The notes beneath the pieces are model-generated. The model was not told the DNA's origin, did not search any database, and saw nothing but the letters and a program-made list of their open reading frames with translations. Made by a program: the position numbers and the translations under genes. A stretch of DNA of 10,632 nt, from assembly GCA_001304015.1 (NCBI GenBank), contig LJUY01000073.1, positions 1-10,632 on the forward strand, written 5' to 3'. This stretch comes from a candidate division Zixibacteria bacterium SM23_81 (GTDB lineage Bacteria; SM23-81). This document shows, in pieces, positions 1-7,673 of this stretch (the stretch's first letter is position 1; each line of letters starts with the position of its first letter).

Positions 1-2
1 AG

Positions 3-2108
3 ATTGATGCCACTGAGTCTAAGTTCGGTGCTGAGCCTTTTTTCAAGTTCCTGAGCCATTTGGAGCTGAGAGGCATCGGGTTCCATAGAGGTCTCCCTGA
101 GCAAGCGTTGGAGGTTTTGCTGGAGGCCTTCTGTCGCGTTAATCCAAAGATGATCGACCCCAGCTTCTGGCAAAGCTTCTCTGCTGAACACGACCTGACA
201 CATATCTATTTGAAACAGGTGCGTTACTCCATGACAGGGGGTCCGCAAGGCCGTGCGGTGGATGAAAAAACTCTTGAGAAGACCGACACGCCCGCCTCTC
301 TGGAAATCTCTTCTCAACCGCACGCTGATGAACAGAAGCTAGATCAAGAAGAGTTGTCCCAGATCCCTGAAATCATACAGGGCCTGCTTAGGGCGGCCAA
401 AACTATAAAGTTATACCCCTTGGAGAGCAAAGCCATTTCCGACTCAGTCGAGCAGCTCATGGAGGCCCTGCAAAGCATCCTAACCAGGCGCCCGGTTCTC
501 GCGCTGGCGCTGGTACGTAGCTCACTGCTGATCAATGGCATAAGGATAGATACCTCTGACTTTAAGACGCTGGCTGATACTTTCACAAAATTTCTCGACA
601 CTATCGAGATCAACAGTATCTGCTTTTTACAGCACATTACTTCCCACGAGCTGGAAACATTTGTCAGGGCGCTCGGTGAGTTTTCGCATGCGAAGGTGGA
701 TAGCGAGTTCTGGAAGCGTTTTGCCGAGGACAAGAGGCTCTCCAGCATCCTCTTAAACAAGCATCTCTACGAGATTCTAGAAGAGATTGGAGCGGAAGCT
801 GCCTTGGAGGATTCCGAAAGAGACCTGGCCGAACAGGAGCCTATGGAAAAAATTCCCAAGGAGGAGGAAGCCGAGCCGCCTACTAAGAAACCTTTCGAAA
901 CCTTTCTGGAAGTACTAGAGGACCGGTTGCCGGACCTTTTGCTCAAGGGCGACGAGAAGATGGTTCAGCACATGGTCAAGCGGCTTTTCGAGGGATTTCA
1001 GGTTCGCGATCACTCGACCCGTCAAAAGGTTATCGATGTCTGTCGGGGCACGCTGGAAAGCCTGACTCTGGCGACAAAACACCAGCTATCGAGACTGCTG
1101 GCAGATCCACTTCTCGTCGCCTTTTCGGAAGAAAAGGAACCCAAAGTTCTCGTGGAGATTGCTTCCCTTCTCAAGCTTATGGCCATCAGCTTCATCCAGT
1201 TTGCCGAATATCCATCCGCCAGCCGGGTTCTCTTTCATCTCCAACGGCGCTATCGACAACTCGATGAGGCCAAAGACGAGCGTGTCCCGCTGCTCTCAAA
1301 GGCCCTTGACATAAAGTTGGAGCCGCCAACACAGAAACTGATAGTGGATGATCTGAAATCCAGCGATCCATCCAGGCAAAAGGAGGCTGCCCAACTGGTT
1401 GGCAGCCTGGGGCAGGTGGCGGTACCAATGCTCATTGATATCATCAAACAGGAAGAGGGCTACAGGGCCAGAAAGATCGCTACCATTCTGCTGGAGGAGC
1501 TGGGGCCGAAGGCAGCCAAACGCCTCAAGCGTGAGCTGGTCCTGGAGATCAGCGCCGAGGAACGATTGCGGATTCTGGAAGTCATCGATACTCTGACCAG
1601 CGATCTAAGGGATGAGCTTCTTCTTCTCCTGGGTGACGAGGATCCTCAAGTACGGGAGGCCGCCTTTCGACTCGCTGAACGCCTCAACGAAAGCTATGTG
1701 GTGGAACTGCTCCTGGATTACGCAAAGTGCCAGGAAAGCAGCCTGGCGACGGCCGCGATCAAATGCTTGGGAAGGCTGAAGATGCAATCAGCAGTGGGGG
1801 AGCTCTTCTCCCTGTTGAATTCGACCAAGGAGGAGGAGCAGCTCATCGCGTGCTGCCGGGCCCTGGGGCAGATAGCGGACCCCGCCAGCGTCGAACATTT
1901 AGCCAAAATACTGGCTCCAAAAAGCCGCTTTGGCCTGCGTAAAGGACGCAGTGCACGGGTTCGTGCTGCCGCGGCTTTTGCCCTAGGACAGATCGCTCAC
2001 CCTAGTGTGGCTGAAGTGCTTGCGCCCTTTGTGGAAGACCGCGACCCGAGGATCCGAGAGATCGCCCGGACCGTTGTGAACAACGCCGAATCATCTGCCC
2101 CATCATAA
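3..2108 (+). CDS. HEAT-repeat protein, 5' end cut by the window edge
   Basis: This is the C-terminal 701 residues of a larger protein. The frame is open to the first base of the window, so the TTG at position 60 is not a credible start. Two parts are visible. Residues 1-260 or so hold two divergent copies of an alpha/beta-like module (3-236 and 546-779) that align without gaps over 78 residues. They are separated by an acidic linker, and a charged Glu/Lys/Pro-rich stretch follows (about 810-890). From about base 1320 to the end the protein is a solenoid of HEAT / PBS-lyase-type helical repeats, with motifs such as DEDPQVREAA, LGQIADPASVEHLA and ALGQIAHPSVAEVLAPF. No signal peptide, transmembrane segment or catalytic motif is seen. 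HEAT solenoids usually serve protein binding, so a scaffold role is likely, but the partner is unknown. It is transcribed towards the minus-strand operon and shows no evident functional link to it. Confidence 0.85.
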   Translation: MDATESKFGAEPFFKFLSHLELRGIGFHRGLPEQALEVLLEAFCRVNPKMIDPSFWQSFSAEHDLTHIYLKQVRYSMTGGPQGRAVDEKTLEKTDTPASLEISSQPHADEQKLDQEELSQIPEIIQGLLRAAKTIKLYPLESKAISDSVEQLMEALQSILTRRPVLALALVRSSLLINGIRIDTSDFKTLADTFTKFLDTIEINSICFLQHITSHELETFVRALGEFSHAKVDSEFWKRFAEDKRLSSILLNKHLYEILEEIGAEAALEDSERDLAEQEPMEKIPKEEEAEPPTKKPFETFLEVLEDRLPDLLLKGDEKMVQHMVKRLFEGFQVRDHSTRQKVIDVCRGTLESLTLATKHQLSRLLADPLLVAFSEEKEPKVLVEIASLLKLMAISFIQFAEYPSASRVLFHLQRRYRQLDEAKDERVPLLSKALDIKLEPPTQKLIVDDLKSSDPSRQKEAAQLVGSLGQVAVPMLIDIIKQEEGYRARKIATILLEELGPKAAKRLKRELVLEISAEERLRILEVIDTLTSDLRDELLLLLGDEDPQVREAAFRLAERLNESYVVELLLDYAKCQESSLATAAIKCLGRLKMQSAVGELFSLLNSTKEEEQLIACCRALGQIADPASVEHLAKILAPKSRFGLRKGRSARVRAAAAFALGQIAHPSVAEVLAPFVEDRDPRIREIARTVVNNAESSAPS

Positions 2109-2123
2109 AACCATGGAAGGCTG

Positions 2124-2150
2124 ATCGAGCGGGCACAATGCGCGATTTTT
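2124..2150 (+). terminator. weak rho-independent terminator candidate
   Basis: ATCGAGC (2124-2130) pairs with GCGCGAT (2140-2146) with one internal mismatch and a 9-nt loop, and a run of five T ends at 2150. It lies 16 bases after the stop codon of the HEAT-repeat gene. The stem is short, so the call is tentative. Confidence 0.35.
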
Positions 2151-2214
2151 CAGCGTGATAGCCAGAGTGGTTTGTTGCAGTCTGAAAGGCTCTCTACCGT
2201 TTAAACTGGGTATC

Positions 2215-2275
2215 AAACAGCCTCTAGCTTGGAATATAGAATCCTCGATAGTTACACGTTCAAACGAGGCTGTTT
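2215..2275. repeat. 10-bp inverted repeat spanning the end of the dehydrogenase gene
   Basis: AAACAGCCTC at 2215-2224 is the exact reverse complement of GAGGCTGTTT at 2266-2275, with 41 bases between. The right arm covers the last sense codons of the Ldh_2-family gene and the left arm lies in the convergent intergenic region. A transcript of the minus strand could fold into a stem here with a large loop, followed by only a few U. It might help end the operon transcript, but the loop is too long for a normal intrinsic terminator. No better terminator is seen for the operon in 2109-2259. Confidence 0.35.
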
Positions 2276-3354
2276 TCCTTGATCTCCAGGCTATGGTCCC
2301 GTAAACTCTTGAAAAACCTGGCTAGCTCTGACTCACGAACCGGAATCCCTGTTCTTGTCCGTTTTGCCTCTTCCATGGCCTCCAACTCTCCAGGAAAGTA
2401 AACCCGTTCAAAGCCCTCCATAGGTGGACACGTGATACAATCCTCTATGAGTCTGTCCACCTTCTCCTTGAAAACATCAATTCCTGCAAAACAACCCGGG
2501 TCCAGGGCAAGCATAAAGAATGAGGCTCCGTAAGGTGTTGTCAGATCGTCCAGAGGAGGGACCTCTTTCCCGCAAAAGGAGCCCGTGAGAGCTCCGGTTA
2601 GGATATCCACGATCAAGCCCAGTCCATACCCCTTGTGACCTGCCATGGGAAGGAGAAACCCTTGCAGGGCCTTCTCTGGGTCGCTTGTTGGGTTTCCGTC
2701 TCGGTCGAGGGCCCACCCTTCAGGGATCCTTTCGCCCTTTTTCAGAGCCTTGTTGATTTTCCCGGCCGAGGAGGCACTCGTAGCAATATCGACCACGAGG
2801 GGTGGGTACTTCTTTGCCGGAATGGCGAAACTCATGGGATTTGTCCCATGAACGCCCTCACGTCCCCCGTAGGGTACAACTCTCGGCGTGGCATTGCCAA
2901 AAGTTAATCCTATCAGATCCTGCTTGACGGCCTGAAATCCATAGAATGAAGCAGCACCGAAATGGTAACAGTTGTAGGCGGACACCGCCCCTATCCCGCT
3001 TTCACGACATAGTCTTATGGCCTCTTTCATGCTTTGAGAAGCGGCAACAGGGCCCGGCCCGCTGCACCCATCGATCAACAGGGTGGAAGTCTTTGCTTTG
3101 ACGATCCGAACATCGGCCTTGGGATCGATCATGCCTGCCCGGATTTCTCTCACCAATCTGGGAAGGAGTGCGAAAAAACCATGGCTGTCAATTCCCCTGA
3201 GGCTCCCGAAAAGAAAGGCCTCAATGCATATCTCCCCTTTTTCCGAAGGGACCTCCAGTTGACTCAACACATCCATCCCGAATGCTGTGGCCTTCCCTGG
3301 TTCAATGGTTATTTCAGCCGCCCCGCTCTCCCTATCCATAGTAGCCCCGTTCAT
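2260..3354 (-). CDS. Ldh_2 family NAD(P)-dependent 2-hydroxyacid dehydrogenase
   Basis: The product is a cytoplasmic oxidoreductase of the malate/L-lactate dehydrogenase (Ldh_2) family. Known members interconvert 2-hydroxyacids or related substrates with 2-oxoacids using NAD(P), for example malate, sulfolactate, ureidoglycolate and 2,3-diketogulonate enzymes. Family motifs occur in order: RGIDSHG (53-59), the YHFG segment with His131, GTNPMSFAIP (170-179), DIATSASSAGKI (189-200), GWALDRDGNPTSDP (213-226) and GHKGYGL (239-245). The length of 364 residues is normal. The ATG at 3354 is chosen because AGGAGG lies six bases upstream (3361-3366); a second ATG five codons in is too far from it. It is the last gene of the operon, 17 bases after the dehydratase gene. 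Its likely job is to supply the 2-oxoacid used by the ferredoxin-dependent oxidoreductase encoded upstream. The substrate cannot be read from the sequence. Confidence 0.9.
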   Translation of the reverse strand: MNGATMDRESGAAEITIEPGKATAFGMDVLSQLEVPSEKGEICIEAFLFGSLRGIDSHGFFALLPRLVREIRAGMIDPKADVRIVKAKTSTLLIDGCSGPGPVAASQSMKEAIRLCRESGIGAVSAYNCYHFGAASFYGFQAVKQDLIGLTFGNATPRVVPYGGREGVHGTNPMSFAIPAKKYPPLVVDIATSASSAGKINKALKKGERIPEGWALDRDGNPTSDPEKALQGFLLPMAGHKGYGLGLIVDILTGALTGSFCGKEVPPLDDLTTPYGASFFMLALDPGCFAGIDVFKEKVDRLIEDCITCPPMEGFERVYFPGELEAMEEAKRTRTGIPVRESELARFFKSLRDHSLEIKENSLV

Positions 3355-3371
3355 CTCAATCCTCCTGCTCC

Positions 3372-4823
3372 TTACAAACTCCCCGAGCCTTCCTTGATAC
3401 CTGCCAGATTCTTGGCCAGCTTCTTCTTTGACTCGATATCCGCATTCCGCAGAACGGTCATCCTGTGTGTTTCTGGTGAGCCGGCGCCATGGATGTTGGA
3501 GACGATATCCCGGCTCTCAAACGCCAGCTTCTCGATGAACCTGAACAGGCGCATCCTATCTTCTGTAGGCACGTTGTCTGCGCCCTTGAGATATTTTTTG
3601 AGCAAGGGACCAATGTCGGGATTCTCCATGTCTTTCTCTGAAGGCATATCAGCCACCATGCCACCGGCAATCTCAATCATCAGCCGGATTGCCTCATGCA
3701 GCTCCTTGCCCTCATAGAGCTTCGATGTATTGGAAAGAACCGGATCAACCATGTAGATGCCCGACTCTGTAGGTTCAGCCTCCACTGAGGCGGCTATAGA
3801 GCAGCCATAGATTGCCTCAACGGTCTTCAGCATCTCCGCCAACTTGGAGTTGATATGTGACACCCCAGTCAGACCGTTGTATTCAGCAGCTGCCGCTGCT
3901 GCACCCACGAGAACGTCGCCAACGCCGCACTTGCAGCCGCCGTGTGAATGACGGTGGTAGTTACCAAAGTTCCTCACCATGGGCCCAGCAAACTCATATT
4001 CCCCACACAGAAACACCCGCTCCCACGGCACAAAAACGTCGTTAAAGATGACCATGGGCGCAAACTTGCTGTATTCAACATTACCGAGGTCACAATCCTC
4101 GAGGGCTCTGGCCTCCAGGGTGCCCCTGCCGTAGACGTGAATCACGCCCTCGGCATCTACCGGGACGGCAAAACAGACGGCATAGTCTTTGTCTGGCTCG
4201 CGCATCTCCCTGGTGGGAACAATCAGCCCCCAGTGAGCGCACAGAGACCCTGTCTGGTGTATCTTGGCACCTCTGACCACAATACCGCCGCTGTCCTTAT
4301 CCACCACGTGCAAGTACATGTCCGGATCTTTCTGCTCAGATGGGCGGAGCGACCTGTCACCCTTGACATCCGTCACACCGCTAAAGACCACAAAGTCGTT
4401 CTTCTGGATGAGCTTAACGAAATTCAGGAGCCTCTCCCAGTAATTGGTGCCGTACTTCTTGTCACAGTTGTATACCTCTACCCCCACGGAGTTTATGGCA
4501 TCCATACCGGTACACCGCATAACGCAGGTGCCAATTCTCTGGGTGAGGAATTTTAGCATTCTGACCTTGGCCAGGAGGTCATCCGGGCTCTCAAAGAACT
4601 TGACGAAGCGGCTCACCTCTTCTCCAATCAGCTTGGATTCAGCCACCAGATACCTTTTGCCCTCCGGTTCATGAGACAGCCCATAGGTCTTGGCTACCCC
4701 AGCCAGCATGTGCTTGATCAAAGGGTGTTCGTGGGGATTTTGTACCTTTTCTCCCAGAATATAGGTGGTTGGATGTAGGACCTTCAGTGAGTCGTAATAC
4801 TGTTCGGAAGTCTTGACAGCCAT
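3372..4823 (-). CDS. 4-hydroxybutyryl-CoA dehydratase-like Fe-S flavoprotein (HpaB/AbfD superfamily)
   Basis: This 483-residue protein matches AbfD (4-hydroxybutyryl-CoA dehydratase / vinylacetyl-CoA delta-isomerase, about 490 residues), an oxygen-sensitive FAD enzyme with a [4Fe-4S] cluster that dehydrates an unactivated beta position by a radical route. The Clostridium aminobutyricum ligands Cys99, Cys103, His292 and Cys299 correspond to Cys100, Cys104 (CVMRC), His290 and Cys297 (HRHSHGGCKCG) here. Catalytic Lys300 corresponds to Lys298. The HQTGS motif (189-193) and the VFVPWERVF segment (263-271) are also family features. The odd point is His294, where AbfD has the active-site Tyr296. There is also an extra Cys299 beside the cluster. 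The cluster ligands argue against a 4-hydroxyphenylacetate monooxygenase, and no flavin reductase gene is nearby. The start has AGGAG upstream (AAAGGAGAGAACG then ATG). It sits 48 bases after the gamma-subunit gene. The substrate may differ from 4-hydroxybutyryl-CoA, so no symbol is given. Confidence 0.85.
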   Translation of the reverse strand: MAVKTSEQYYDSLKVLHPTTYILGEKVQNPHEHPLIKHMLAGVAKTYGLSHEPEGKRYLVAESKLIGEEVSRFVKFFESPDDLLAKVRMLKFLTQRIGTCVMRCTGMDAINSVGVEVYNCDKKYGTNYWERLLNFVKLIQKNDFVVFSGVTDVKGDRSLRPSEQKDPDMYLHVVDKDSGGIVVRGAKIHQTGSLCAHWGLIVPTREMREPDKDYAVCFAVPVDAEGVIHVYGRGTLEARALEDCDLGNVEYSKFAPMVIFNDVFVPWERVFLCGEYEFAGPMVRNFGNYHRHSHGGCKCGVGDVLVGAAAAAAEYNGLTGVSHINSKLAEMLKTVEAIYGCSIAASVEAEPTESGIYMVDPVLSNTSKLYEGKELHEAIRLMIEIAGGMVADMPSEKDMENPDIGPLLKKYLKGADNVPTEDRMRLFRFIEKLAFESRDIVSNIHGAGSPETHRMTVLRNADIESKKKLAKNLAGIKEGSGSL

Positions 4824-4871
4824 CGTTCTCTCCTTTCCTCAAGAGATATATCTTCTTTTCTCTCACCAACA

Positions 4872-5417
4872 TTAGTCCATGGGTTCCCGCACAGCCTCAA
4901 ACCCCAGATTAAATGCATCCAGGTTTAGCTGCTCTTGCTCCTTGGACACGGCGTCTACAATGGCCTTCTCCAGGGCCTCACGGCTTACAACCCGCCTCAC
5001 CCTGCACAGGGCCCCCAGCATGATGATATTTGCCGTGACAGGGGCCTTGAGTCGATTACGGGCAATTGATGTGGCCGGTATCCTGAAAATATGACCAATG
5101 TTGTCTGGTGGCGTGGGGACCATATCGCTGTCTACAATCAGAATGCCATCCGGTTTCAGGGTATGACTGAAACGATTGATAGAGTCCTGGGCCTGAGCCA
5201 TGAGGATGTCCGGACGTGTGACCCGCGGAAAAACCACTGGCTCATCGGAGACAACCACCCAGGTAGCAGCATACCCCCCGCGAAGCTCAGATGAATATGC
5301 CTGCGTCTGCACAGCATACTTCCCATCATAGGTAACCGCCGCAGAGCCCAAGACTGTACCGGCCAGAATGGATCCCTGACCCCCGACGCCCGCTATGGTC
5401 AACTCAGTCCGGGTCAT
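4872..5417 (-). CDS. korC: 2-oxoacid:ferredoxin oxidoreductase gamma subunit (KorC type)
   Basis: The 181-residue product is the gamma subunit of a four-subunit 2-oxoacid:acceptor oxidoreductase of the 2-oxoglutarate (Kor/Oor) type, which turns a 2-oxoacid plus CoA into acyl-CoA, CO2 and reduced ferredoxin. It shows the N-terminal GVGGQG motif (10-15) followed by LAGTVLGSAA and the conserved QTQAYSSELRGG segment (37-48). The length is typical. The start ATG lies three bases after the beta-subunit stop, and its ribosome site (GGAGG) is inside the last codons of the beta gene, so the two are translationally coupled. The gene order delta-alpha-beta-gamma matches korDABC. The substrate is not settled by sequence: 2-oxoglutarate is the default for the family, but the neighbours leave room for another 2-oxoacid. 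Confidence 0.9.
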   Translation of the reverse strand: MTRTELTIAGVGGQGSILAGTVLGSAAVTYDGKYAVQTQAYSSELRGGYAATWVVVSDEPVVFPRVTRPDILMAQAQDSINRFSHTLKPDGILIVDSDMVPTPPDNIGHIFRIPATSIARNRLKAPVTANIIMLGALCRVRRVVSREALEKAIVDAVSKEQEQLNLDAFNLGFEAVREPMD

Positions 5418-5420
5418 GAC

Positions 5421-6248
5421 CTACACCTCCATCACTTCTTGCTTGAGACGGGCCCATTCCGAAGCCAGCTCTGCTTTTTCTATGTCCACAAACTCCCCTA
5501 CGACGATCTTGCCCTTCAAGGCCTCTTCGTCAAGGTTCCTGGCCTTATCAATCCTGATGCTGTTTTCCTTAAAATGTTTGAGCATGTCTACCGCCTTGCC
5601 GAGCTTGGCAGCCCTTCCAAACTGCACAGGGCATTGACTGATGGCCTCCACCAGCGCAAAACCCTTTTTTACGATGGCCTTCTTGATGGAACGCGTCATC
5701 TGACGGGGATGATAGGTAGTCCATCGTGTCACATATGAGGCCCCGGCCGCAGCAACCATGGCGCAGATATCAAAGGTATGCTCGAGCGTTCCATGGGGGC
5801 TGGTAATGGTGGTCAACCCCCGGGGAGTTGTGGGAGCGGTCTGCCCGCCGGTCATCCCATAAATGCCATTATTCACAAGGACAACTGTCATATCGATGTT
5901 GCGCCGGGCCGCGTGAATAAGATGGTTGCCACCTATTGCCGCCAGGTCACCGTCGCCACTGGCCACAAGGATGTTTTTCTCAGGCAGACACAACTTTATG
6001 CCGGTGGCAAAGGCAATAGGTCTCCCATGAGTTGTGTGCAGGGTGTCCGCTGCAAAGAGAGGACTTGGAATCCAGGCCGAACAGCCAATCCCCGAGACAA
6101 AGATAAAATCATCCATATCCAGACCCAGCTCGTCAATAGCCCTCAGGATGGCCTGGGTGATGATTCCATTTCCACAGCCCGGGCAGGTGGTCGTCCGGGT
6201 CACGTGGTTCCGCATGTATCTTCTGAAAGGGTGAGCCGAGACACTCAT
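5421..6248 (-). CDS. korB: 2-oxoacid:ferredoxin oxidoreductase beta subunit, thiamine diphosphate-binding (KorB type)
   Basis: This 275-residue subunit carries the thiamine diphosphate site. The motif series is complete: CPGCG (22-26), GIGC (53-56), THGR (73-76), GDGD (98-101) and NNGIYGMTGGQ (126-136) followed by a PTTPRG segment. The GDGD to NNGIYG span is the Mg/thiamine diphosphate fold, and the YGMTGGQ-PTTP form is characteristic of the 2-oxoglutarate (KorB/OorB) branch rather than pyruvate oxidoreductases. Cys22, Cys25 and Cys56 are likely Fe-S ligands of this subunit. The start overlaps the alpha-subunit stop by four bases (ATGA at 6248-6245), and a purine-rich AGGGAG lies upstream. 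Together with the alpha subunit it forms the catalytic core. Confidence 0.93.
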   Translation of the reverse strand: MSVSAHPFRRYMRNHVTRTTTCPGCGNGIITQAILRAIDELGLDMDDFIFVSGIGCSAWIPSPLFAADTLHTTHGRPIAFATGIKLCLPEKNILVASGDGDLAAIGGNHLIHAARRNIDMTVVLVNNGIYGMTGGQTAPTTPRGLTTITSPHGTLEHTFDICAMVAAAGASYVTRWTTYHPRQMTRSIKKAIVKKGFALVEAISQCPVQFGRAAKLGKAVDMLKHFKENSIRIDKARNLDEEALKGKIVVGEFVDIEKAELASEWARLKQEVMEV

Positions 6249-7402
6249 TTAATCATCTCCCTGATGCGAGCCAGGATATATTCTGGATCATGGATCTGTC
6301 CCAGGGTTTCAGGTCCTAATAATTCAATCCGACAGGCATGGGCGGCTTCAGCCTTGATGTAAGGATAGAGCTGGCCTCTATTGTTTTCCAGAACAACAAT
6401 GAAATCCACACTCTCTGCCACCTGTCGTATCTCCCTGTCTGGAAACGGCCAGCACGTGATCAGGCGCACATTCCCGGTTCTGAGTCCCTGTGCCTGGGCA
6501 AGGTGTGCAGCAGCCCTGGCTGATCGACCGACTGTTCCATAGCTCACCAACACAATACTGGCCCCGGAATAGTCAGCCTCTACCTGGATGATGTCGTCCC
6601 GATGGTTGAGAATCTTATCGATGGGTCTCGATATATATCGATGCATGACCTCGGGATCACTCAAGTTGCGCATACCGTGCTCGTCATGGCAGGAGCTGGT
6701 AACATGAGCCTTGAAACCCCGTCCAAAGACCGGCATAGGTGCTACATCCACACTCAGGAAGTCCTGGCGGTCCATGGGATCATTTCCGCCCTTGGGGATC
6801 TTACGGCTTTCAATCTCCAACTGCTTCTCCTCAGGTATGATGACCTGCTCGCGCATGTGTCCCACAAACGCATCTGCCAGGAGGAATACAGGCACCCGAT
6901 ACTTCTCAGCCAGATGAAAGGCCCGAACTGTCAGATCGAACATCTCTTGGGGGCTTTCAGGACAGAGTGCAACAATCTGGTAATCGCCGTGGGACCCGCG
7001 GGCCACCTGAACCATATCTCCTGCCAGCCCGACTGAGGGGGCCCCTGTGGATGGACCCAGGCGCTGCACGTCCACAATCACCAGTGGCGTCTCTGTGGCA
7101 ACGGCAAAGCCTATGTTCTCTTGCATCAGGCTGATGCCCGGGCCTGAGGTAGCTGTCAGCGCCTTTTGTCCCGCCCAGGAAGCACCAATGGCAGAGCATA
7201 TAGCAGCTATCTCGTCTTCTGTCTGGAGGAAGATACCCCCTACCTCGGGGAGTCTCTTGGCAAGGCGGTTGACGACTTCGCTTGCAGGGGTAATGGGATA
7301 TCCGGAGACGAATTCACACCCAGCTGCGATCGCGCCCTCGGCGCAGGCCAGATTGCCCATCATGAAATGGGTACCTGTCATGATCTTTTTCCCCCTACCC
7401 AT
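6245..7402 (-). CDS. korA: 2-oxoacid:ferredoxin oxidoreductase alpha subunit (KorA type)
   Basis: The 385-residue product is the alpha subunit, which in this family shapes the active site with the beta subunit. It has the substrate-contacting GYPITP motif (34-39), LQTEDEIAA (59-67) and the TATSGPGISLM segment (83-93). The C-terminal part is a transketolase-like domain II with VSYGTVGRSARAA and ENNRGQL. Length and motifs fit the separate-subunit 2-oxoglutarate type. The open frame runs upstream to 7453, but the ATG at 7400-7402 is preferred: AGGAG lies six bases before it (7409-7413), and conserved family sequence begins just after it. The longer form would add 17 basic residues inside the ferredoxin gene. 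The ferredoxin stop TAG falls only three bases past this ATG, so translation is coupled. Confidence 0.92.
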   Translation of the reverse strand: MGRGKKIMTGTHFMMGNLACAEGAIAAGCEFVSGYPITPASEVVNRLAKRLPEVGGIFLQTEDEIAAICSAIGASWAGQKALTATSGPGISLMQENIGFAVATETPLVIVDVQRLGPSTGAPSVGLAGDMVQVARGSHGDYQIVALCPESPQEMFDLTVRAFHLAEKYRVPVFLLADAFVGHMREQVIIPEEKQLEIESRKIPKGGNDPMDRQDFLSVDVAPMPVFGRGFKAHVTSSCHDEHGMRNLSDPEVMHRYISRPIDKILNHRDDIIQVEADYSGASIVLVSYGTVGRSARAAAHLAQAQGLRTGNVRLITCWPFPDREIRQVAESVDFIVVLENNRGQLYPYIKAEAAHACRIELLGPETLGQIHDPEYILARIREMIK

Positions 7403-7649
7403 CTTCCTCTCCTCTTTCAGCCGCAGGCTTCGAAGCGTCTTTTTCCACCACAATGCTAAAGTCAGGGCAGGATATCATGCAGTTCTGACAACCTGTACAG
7501 AGGCTCTCATCCTTCACCTGGGGAGGTAAATACCCAACCTCGTTCATCTCGTCTGATCCGATGAGTACCTGCTTTGGGCATACAAAGATACAAATGCCGC
7601 AGTCTTCCACACCTTTGCATGCCTGGCGGAATATGGTTATCTTAGACAT
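7395..7649 (-). CDS. korD: 2-oxoacid:ferredoxin oxidoreductase delta subunit (2x[4Fe-4S] ferredoxin, KorD type)
   Basis: This 84-residue dicluster ferredoxin carries electrons from the thiamine site to the external acceptor. The second cluster motif is canonical, CTGCQNCMISCP (C-x2-C-x2-C-x3-C-P). The first is altered: CKGVEDCGICIFVCP has five residues, not two, between the first and second Cys. The usual KorD form is close to CKGCGLC. The start is the ATG at 7647-7649, with AAGGA six bases upstream (7656-7660); a TTG two codons earlier lies too close to that site. The C-terminal tail is charged and overlaps the alpha-subunit start by eight bases. It is the first of the four oxidoreductase genes and follows the ATPase gene by 24 bases. 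Confidence 0.9.
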   Translation of the reverse strand: MSKITIFRQACKGVEDCGICIFVCPKQVLIGSDEMNEVGYLPPQVKDESLCTGCQNCMISCPDFSIVVEKDASKPAAERGEEDG

Positions 7650-7673
7650 GATCAATCCTTGGAGGCTTCCCCT

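Noticed and set aside
60-2108. TTG at 60 as start of the HEAT-repeat gene
   Set aside because: The same frame is open to base 3 and the upstream residues align with the second copy of the internal repeat, so the gene continues beyond the window.
2199-2206. GTTTAAAC 8-bp palindrome in the convergent gap
   Set aside because: Isolated, with no second copy or flanking symmetry, and not enough to call a site.
3034-3717. 227-codon plus-strand open frame
   Set aside because: It crosses the junction of two well-supported minus-strand genes and shows no domain.
3948-4556. 202-codon plus-strand open frame
   Set aside because: Antisense shadow of the AbfD-like gene, without a ribosome site or family motif.
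3372-4823. Annotation as 4-hydroxyphenylacetate 3-monooxygenase (HpaB)
   Set aside because: The protein belongs to the same superfamily but keeps the Cys/Cys/His/Cys cluster ligands and lysine of AbfD, which HpaB monooxygenases lack. No flavin reductase gene is nearby.
4844-4853. AGATATATCT palindrome in the 48-bp gap before the dehydratase gene
   Set aside because: It is a short AT-rich palindrome with no matching copy and no promoter boxes at sensible spacing, so probably chance.
7403-7453. Longer KorA start (17 extra residues)
   Set aside because: The extension lies inside the ferredoxin gene, and the ATG at 7402 has AGGAG at ideal spacing.
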